A DNA stretch of 27,964 nt from Lingula anatina (taxonomy: Eukaryota > Brachiopoda > Lingulata > Lingulida > Lingulidae), in contig NW_019775642.1 of NCBI RefSeq assembly GCF_001039355.2, positions 2,846 to 30,809 on the forward strand. The letters run 5' to 3'. Below are positions 18,431-27,964 of the stretch, in pieces. The notes under the pieces are model-generated. The model did not search any database and had not been told where the DNA came from. It saw only the letters and a list, made by a program, of their open reading frames with translations. The stretch's first letter is position 1. Each line of letters opens with the position of its first letter. Both the position numbers and the translations under genes were made by a program.

Positions 18431-21220
18431 AGTTTATTTTTGCATTGTATTGGATTAATGTGGCAGACTGAGGTTGTCCTAGGTGGTTTTCAAGTTTATG
18501 CACCGGGTTTTAATATCTTTTAGCGATTTTACGACAACCGTTTACTATCCAATCAAGGTGACAGCCGAGCGTGATTGTGGTCATGTAAGAGATTGACGTC
18601 GTGGATATTACGCCAATCGAGGTGACGGAAAGTACAGCAGTCAAACCACAAACTTGGGGAGTCGTACAGGGGGCAATGACCGAAGCTCACCCAGCTAACA
18701 ACTTTGAGCAATTGAAATTTGGTGAAAAAAAATCAACGCAATTTCAATGAATCCACCTGAAATGAACAGCTCTATCCATTTTCTCTCTTTTCTGTTTTTA
18801 TAATTGCTATGAACGGAGAGGAAGAGATTATTTGCTCGGTTCAATAATTGGTTGATGTTGGCGGCGAGAGTGCGAGAGTGAGGGGAGAAGGGTTTAAAAC
18901 AGACTTGACTGAAACTGAAAAACAGATACGTCAGATACGTAAACTTTCAGATATCTGGCGTGATTAACATTCTGTTTTACTTTCTTTTACTCTTTTTGTA
19001 AGCAATGTTCAACATCCATGATGTTTTTCTCTTAGTAGAGTGCATTAAACTACGGATTTAATGCACAGTGCTTACATTGTGAGAAATTGTGAAAATGTGT
19101 GTGCGCACGTGTAATTCTTGTATACGTAAAAACCGTGGCACTAATCGGCCCATAAAATATTATCAAAATTAATATTCAAGCTTCAGAAAAACAAATTAAG
19201 GGTGCATATTAAGTACAGATTCAACCCGTATTGAAAACAAGACAGTCGACAAAAAGACATGCCAAACAAGTATGATTCTTAGCTATTTTTTACATCTTCT
19301 GAAAAAAAATGAAACAGCCAAAAGTAAGAAATCTAATAAAATTAAAGAACGAATTTGCAATAGGTTTGACTGTCTTTTGACTGTCTGAAGAGATAGCCAT
19401 CCCCTCCACAGCCATCCTCTCCACCCTCTCCCCCACCCATAAGCACAAATTAAAAATAACCCTTATGTGTGTTGGCACTTCTGTCAACATTTCTGATATG
19501 TACACTTTTCGTTTCAACACTAAAGTACATACCAGAAACCGTAAACATGAGTGCTAACTCATGAAAATTCTAAGCACCCCCCCTCCCCCCAACCAACACC
19601 ACCACAATTCGTGCACAACTATTGCTCCTACTTACATGATTAACTTGTATTGCAGCTTACTTCACACTCGATTGGATATCACCAAGTCTATCTCAAGCGC
19701 TCCAGACTGGCACTGATGACTTCCAAGAATCAGTGTCAACACTGGTTTGAACAGCGCAGTGTTATCACACTCGGTTATACACATTTCCCCAACACATTTT
19801 CCCGTGCCTTTCCACGTGCCTATTAGGTAATATCGACTATTACGTAACAGCATACGCACAGCGACCGCTTTCCTTACAGTGTTATACATGTTGATGGCCC
19901 AGGGTTAGCGATTTTCTCAGTATCCAGAGTCAATCGCAGTAGTGTTTAGCATCTTGATTTTTTATACATTTGTAAGCAGAAATGTGGTGGGAATTGCGTA
20001 TGTTTGTGTGCGTGTGTCTATATGTTTGTCTTTTGGGTCTTTGGATGGGTTGCAGTGTCAGCTAGCTTACGAAATAGACCTCTCGCCGGAATGTATTGAA
20101 GAATACGCAGGGGATTGTCTAATTTCTTAAGAAAAGTCAAATGGAGATAGGAAGACGTATTTTGTTTTTCATTCAAGACTTTTTTCCTAATCAGCGCACC
20201 TTTCATGTTTACCTCTTTTTGATGAGATACTGTTCATATGTTAATCTGGCGGCGCAGACATCGTACAATGTATATACAGAATACATGTACTTATGGCTGT
20301 TACATGGAGTTTATGTAAGATAGTTCATTGACATATTCAATTACATTACAAAACATGCTCAAATGCTGACAACGTACGTGACAGGACATGTGTCTATCAC
20401 CTTTTAACCCGTTTCGAATTTCACTTGCCATGTTACATTTATGAAAATGTTGGTTACCCAATGCGATATGTAATATATCTATAGCTTAATCATTTTTCTA
20501 CCTGTAACAGTTATTAGACAAAGTAGACAAAAGTGACTTAATGCGTTTGAGATAGTGTGATATAAAACCCACTAATAGAACAGATAAAGACATGCGATAG
20601 TACTCAAATAACCCAAGATTCCTCTAAACATAATTATACTTGTTTGTCCTAATGCTTGAATGATTTAACAAATGAGTGACTTAAATAATTAAAGATATTT
20701 GATAGTAAACTATTTTTTTCCTAAGGCTCGGATGATAAATAAAAGTGAGGCATAAAAAAGAAATTTATTTTACAATTTAAAAATACACACCTATAGTTGA
20801 CTGCCTTGAGGTTTTGAGAAATCACGACTGTCCCTGTCCAAAGTATATTTCTTGTCTATGGTTCCCCATAATAAATGAATAAATAAATAAATAAGAAATG
20901 CCGGGTATTTTGATAAAGAAATGCTCCCAATACTTGGGATTAAGCCTTGAACCTTTCATAGGGCTCATTCCCAATGAACTACCGGTCTTCGTAGATCGAT
21001 CCAACCTACCGGGACTCTCAGTGTTGAACAGAATACAAAAATGCTTGTCAGTATACAACGGATATGGGAACATTGGAAACAAGAGGAGGCGTCTCAGTCT
21101 GTTAATTTGATTGCATTTAGCGAGTGTCCCCTCGAAGTTGGGATCGATCTACGTAGATCGATAGTTTCAATTGGAAGGATAGTCGGATAGCCGCCTTACA
21201 GCGATATAAGTTTAAGGGGC
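18431..21220. other. Long stretch with no supported gene
   Basis: No exon with family similarity or convincing splice grammar was found. It contains a C-rich run at 19577-19590 and a (AAAT/AATA) stretch near 20873-20893; the rest is unique-looking AT-rich DNA. Confidence 0.45.
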
Positions 21221-21501
21221 CATTCAGAATAGTTGATCTGAGTACTAATTGATCCGCCTACTAAATTTGGCCGACCACACTCCAAAAGCGATGCCGCTGA
21301 TTCTCGATGGTCTCATCGCCTCCACACGCGCATCATTAAACGGAGTAAATCTCGGCTCTTAATTGCTAGGCCCCTGCAGCGACGGCGCGTGTGGAGACGG
21401 AGAGACCATCGGGAATCATGATCAGCAGCATCGCTTTTGACGTGTGGTCGGCCATATATAGTCGGCGGATCAGTTAGTACTCGGATCATCTATTCTGAAT
21501 G
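21221..21501. mobile_element. Palindromic element (foldback MITE), about 281 bp
   Basis: 21221-21332 and 21385-21501 are imperfect inverted repeats. The outer word is cattcagaatag (left) and ctattctgaatg (right); shared inner words include gatccgcc, ggccgaccacac, aaaagcgatg and ccacacgcg. The loop is about 50 bp. No coding capacity. The target duplication is not clear. Confidence 0.85.
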
Positions 21502-23225
21502 TTTGTTAAGGGTGTTTTACGAGCAATTGACATCAATATAAGCAGGTGTGCATTTGCAACCTCACTGAATCCTTGCCATCATTCTGAATTACTTCAATTA
21601 GTGAGCCAGTCAGTATTTTTCACAATTTGTTTCAGGAATCTAGCAAAAAGAACAAAAAAGTAAACCGCCTTTGCGATTCTTTGTAAATCCTCTGAAACGC
21701 TATTTGGACCGTACTCGTACCGTAGACGCCCAATATAAGTCTTTGTGAACGCATCGCGTTTATCCGCAACTGTTGTCCAAGAATGGCACCGAATAATTAC
21801 TGTAATCATGTGATAACGAGCTAAATAATTTTCTTTGCAAGTCATCATTTTAGTAGTTGTTTTCGTGTTGTTCTTGGTTGAACTGCGGATAAACTGTGGT
21901 TGAACTGTGGATAATCATGTACACTAACGTGTACGTACATGTATTTCATGTGTGCGTTTTTCTTTATTTCTATGCGCAAGAGTGCAAACCTGCTGAAATT
22001 CATTTCACAATTAAAAAATTCAACATAAGGAGGGTTTTGAGCCAAATGTGCCTGATATTATTTGTATTATCAGCCGAAGCTGACCAGGTCTAATAATGTG
22101 ACGAAAAGGTACAATAGTGTACGGGTACTGAAGGAAAAGGCTCAGTGTGTAACCCTTAGCTTGCTTAAAAGCTAGGTTAGCCTCTTTAAATAAAAATATA
22201 ATGAGCTTTATAACTAATCTACACATCATCCCGCCAAGCTTAAGTCTTTCGAACAGGACAAGGATTATAGTATTTCATCTTACCATATCATAAAAAAATT
22301 GTCATTCTTTTCTGCCCCCCCCCCCCCAAAAAAAAAAAAATGGCAGTAACTGCATGTGATATAACAGGGTGAAAAAAACATAGGCTGTATTTCCAAACTA
22401 ATGTATTTCTTTAAGGCAAAAGTGTGAATTAGAAAAGCCTTGAAGTTAAAAAGGTGATAATATCCAGGGGAGATGTGGATTTTTCAAAAATGCCAACACC
22501 TCTCGGTTTTAATCAGTTAAAATGTTATTATTACTCAAAATTTGAAGTAGTTTCTTCCTCCCCTTTTTCTCATGTTTAAGCATCCCTAATCCCATGACCA
22601 CACATTGTTTAGTAGTTTGACTGAAGATTTGCTGTCAGGATTTGTTTTAATTTAGTGAAACCCAGATCAAGTTCAGTAAACTGCAGAATCAGATTATTAA
22701 GAATAATATATTTTGCTTCAATCAACAGCTCAATATTGAAATTGTTTGCCTCCAATTTTTCGATGTCTACTGAGTATCAGAGAATCTCTATCGGGGAAAA
22801 TTGTTTTATTTTTATAACATAACACAGGTGATGTAATTCTTTAATTTTCACATATTTCTGTTTTTTTCCCCACAGCCATTATTGTTCAATTTGAAATTTA
22901 CAGGAAGATCTTATATTGTAAAAATGCAGGTCATGTACAAATATTGGCAAAACTTGTCACTTTCCTTACAGCTCTCAATCCTACAGCACTAGCACATTGC
23001 TCAGTCACTTCTCTAACACAATCAGTCCAATTGTTTAAAAATCACTACCACCTTCTCCTGTACAATTGGGTTGTCTGGGATTTTAACCGTTGCAGATACA
23101 GTGCTAGCTGATAAACAATTGGCAAACCATTCATGAAATACTGTGAATAAAAAAATATACCCCCTCAATAAAAAGGGGGTTATACATTCAGAAATTGCTT
23201 TGATTTGTATATTAGCCTAACCAGG
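21502..23225. other. Non-coding stretch
   Basis: No supported gene. A C13 run followed by A13 lies at 22315-22340. A 57-bp stretch at 22877-22933 is open between tttttttccccacag and a weak gtcatg donor on the plus strand, too little to call an exon. Confidence 0.45.
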
Positions 23226-23432
23226 GGATAAATTCTCCTAACACCCATTAACTAAAAGATGGTTAAAATTGTGTTTCATAAACAATGTTTAAACAGCCAG
23301 TTAGTCAACTGGCCAGTGTTTAATTGGATGAAATATATAAAGGTAAGTTAATATTAACTGGCTGTTTAAACACTGTTTATGAAACACAATTTCAACCTTT
23401 GTTTAGTTAATGGGTGTTAGGAGAATTTATCC
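23226..23432. mobile_element. Palindromic element, arms of about 78 bp
   Basis: 23226-23303 and 23355-23432 are inverted copies with few mismatches. Both carry ggataaattctcctaacacc and gtgtttcataaac and aaacagccagtta in opposite orientation, around a loop of about 51 bp. The flank at 23462-23490 has the cctttatgaaactgggccc tail often seen at such elements. Confidence 0.88.
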
Positions 23433-24397
23433 ACTGCTTAGACTTAAACACTGGTTAGTGCTAAACGTCCTTTATGAAACTGGGCCCTGACCCTTATCTT
23501 TGTCCATTCACCCATCCACCTGTCCACCTTTCCATCAGTCTGTCATGGTCTCACTTTATCGATGATCAGAAAAGCACCAGGCTATTAATTAACTATAAGC
23601 ACGTTCACCGTGTTCCAGCACACAAAGATGCTTTGGATTTTCTTTTGAGACAGAAAAAAAAATCACATTGCGCTTTCCAATTGGTGAGTTAGATTTTTTA
23701 TTTAAAAAAGGCAAAATTCCTAGAGAAAATACTTCATTTAAGTTTTAAAAAAAAAGGAGATTGGAGATTGGTTAAGTTAAGTATAAAGCATACTTAGCTA
23801 CATCTAGAATGTCACACTGGTGAAAATAACACAAAAATAACATTCAACTAGTGCTTAAAATCTGGATTTCACATTAAGGTACCTACTAGGTTTCACTCTA
23901 AGCAAGATACCAATTGGAGATTGAGGTATCCTACATAGCCAGCAAAGCTGACAAATATACAGACAGTCAACAGAAAAATATATCTATCATTGTGCTAACA
24001 CATTAAAATCACAATTATTGAGAAATGTTTGATGACTTGTTAAAATAACTGAACTATGGTAATGATCAAACATGAACTTACAATTTAAGTACAAATTTCA
24101 GAACTACACCACTATTTCATACAAGCTTAGTTTACTAACAGAATGATGCTGGTAAGATTCAAGATAATCTACAAAATTGCGTTGTTAAACACATCTTCAA
24201 TGTTTGCTATCCAATCCCATATTTTCATTCTATGTCCTTTTCTCTTTGATTAGTCAATACAGTTAAATGACATTATCAAACTCCCACTGAGCATTTTTCA
24301 CATGATACAGATCACATGATTTTGGTCACATGCCCTTAGTCACATGACCTGTTTTCGTGTTACCAGTGATACACTCCCCCCCCTTTTCTCAAATATG
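23433..24397. other. Downstream flank of ZMYND10
   Basis: No gene is seen. On the minus strand this is 3-prime UTR and beyond; the only AATAAA noticed is at 23697-23702, about 700 bp after the stop, so the polyadenylation site is unresolved. A C9 run lies at 24375-24383. Confidence 0.4.
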
Positions 24398-27088
<2,691 letters not shown>

Positions 27089-27964
27089 CTGCAGAAAAAA
27101 AATTGAAAAATATGCATACATGTCTAAAGATAGCTGTATCAAATTTATCCAAGATATAAAGATATAAAATCAAACTTATATCTTTAATTTAGAAACCCAT
27201 CCTAGTGATTCTCAACACCTATAGTTTTAGAACCAAACACTGTTTTCTGTAAATAAATTAATAAAAAAGTTTTTACCAGTTAACTTATAAAAAGACAGAC
27301 TTAGTTATAAAGCTTATCTAAGAGAAACAAAAATAATAATTTTCACTAACGAGTGTATTTTTTTTTTACTCAAACCAGCAGGACTGCTGAAGTTTAGACC
27401 ATGTCTTCCCTCTACCAGGGTTGCAGATAATGAGGGATACCAGCCCGCTTGGCACCAGGTGTCGCTAGTGTGAATTCAGTCCTTCCACAGTCGCCATTTT
27501 GGAAATAACATGTGTTGGACTATGGCACTGGCCTTAATAAACTTGCCTCAGTATTGTTGTGTATCTGAATGTTAAAGTCGGCAAGGTGGGCATAATTGTC
27601 CTGAGGATTCAGGGCTTCGTTTGAAGTGAAGGGTTGCCCATGTCAACACACCTTGCATGTTAAAGGGACAGTTACAACTTGGCACAGGCACAGTACAGTA
27701 ATTAGGCCCCTAAAGATAGACGAGTTGCCTCAAAAAGAATACACGGAGAAAGGTTAATTGATCTTGGCAAAACTTATAAAGTTTCGGAAAGAGAGCTTCA
27801 TAGCTTCATACCCCTAGGAAGTATGATTTATCAAAGTGCGTTTTCTTATGTCCGCAATTTCAGAAGAGTTGTCAGTAAATATACATAAGTGCCGGTAGCC
27901 TACTACCCGTATAAGGTTGTGTTATTAAGTAATATACTTTTTTATTGATGTATTGAGCATGACC
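27089..27964. other. Upstream flank or intron of ZMYND10
   Basis: No further ZMYND10 exon is recognised before the window edge. GC content rises from about 27370 and the text changes character, perhaps a different repeat, but no domain or terminal repeat is seen. Confidence 0.45.

Noticed and set aside
21594-21848. 84-codon minus-strand ORF with structured-looking sequence
   Set aside because: No family recognised, no splice partners, and no composition shift from the flanks.
23474-23692. 72-codon plus-strand ORF ending near ggtgagtt
   Set aside because: The donor-like end is suggestive, but the start lies in the tail of a palindromic element and no partner exon is in phase.

Overview
The window is animal nuclear DNA. 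It is AT-rich, its genes are split by short GT-AG introns, and it is crowded with transposon debris. The two recognisable genes, TBL3/UTP13 and ZMYND10, are conserved across animals, and ZMYND10 implies motile cilia. The repeat mix (CR1/L2-like, L1/Tx1-like and RTE-like non-LTR fragments, a DNA transposon with AT target duplication, many small palindromic elements, CT and CA microsatellites) and the signs of high heterozygosity fit a marine invertebrate such as a mollusc, echinoderm, hemichordate or amphioxus. I cannot name the species from the sequence alone.

Layout, left to right. 1-424: CR1/L2-like reverse transcriptase fragment, minus strand, lying in a TBL3 intron. 804-2787: six consecutive TBL3 exons, minus strand, with phases that join correctly; the first and last exons of the gene are not in view. 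2957-3230: L1/Tx1-like fragment. 3231-6687: no supported gene. 6688-6890: RTE-like fragment running into a 23-bp minisatellite (6888-7174). 7312-8216: two protein kinase exons, minus strand, joining across HRDIKADN to DFG. 8251-10684: a DNA transposon with terminal inverted repeats of about 160 bp, sitting 34 bp upstream of a kinase exon. 11305-15297: a nested complex. A non-autonomous DNA transposon (12691-15231) has split a decayed L1/Tx1-like LINE. The transposon contains an inverted repeat with arms of about 660 bp, and one arm carries a 95-bp hAT-like mini-element whose empty site survives in the other arm. 15414-16131: exons of an unrecognised plus-strand gene with polyadenylation signals. 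16562-24397: mostly non-coding, with palindromic mobile elements and one gap-flanking duplication. 24398-27088: the last six coding exons of ZMYND10, minus strand, with the complete MYND zinc finger and stop codon; its introns carry palindromic elements and microsatellites close to splice sites.

The genes do not form a pathway. TBL3 acts in the nucleolar small-subunit processome, ZMYND10 in cytoplasmic assembly of ciliary dynein arms, and the kinase and the plus-strand gene are unassigned. No wholly new system is convincing here. The best material is structural: the four-layer nested insertion with two readable empty sites, the 660-bp-arm hairpin, a tandem repeat that copies a working ZMYND10 splice donor, and duplications abutting single-N gaps that are probably assembly artefacts.
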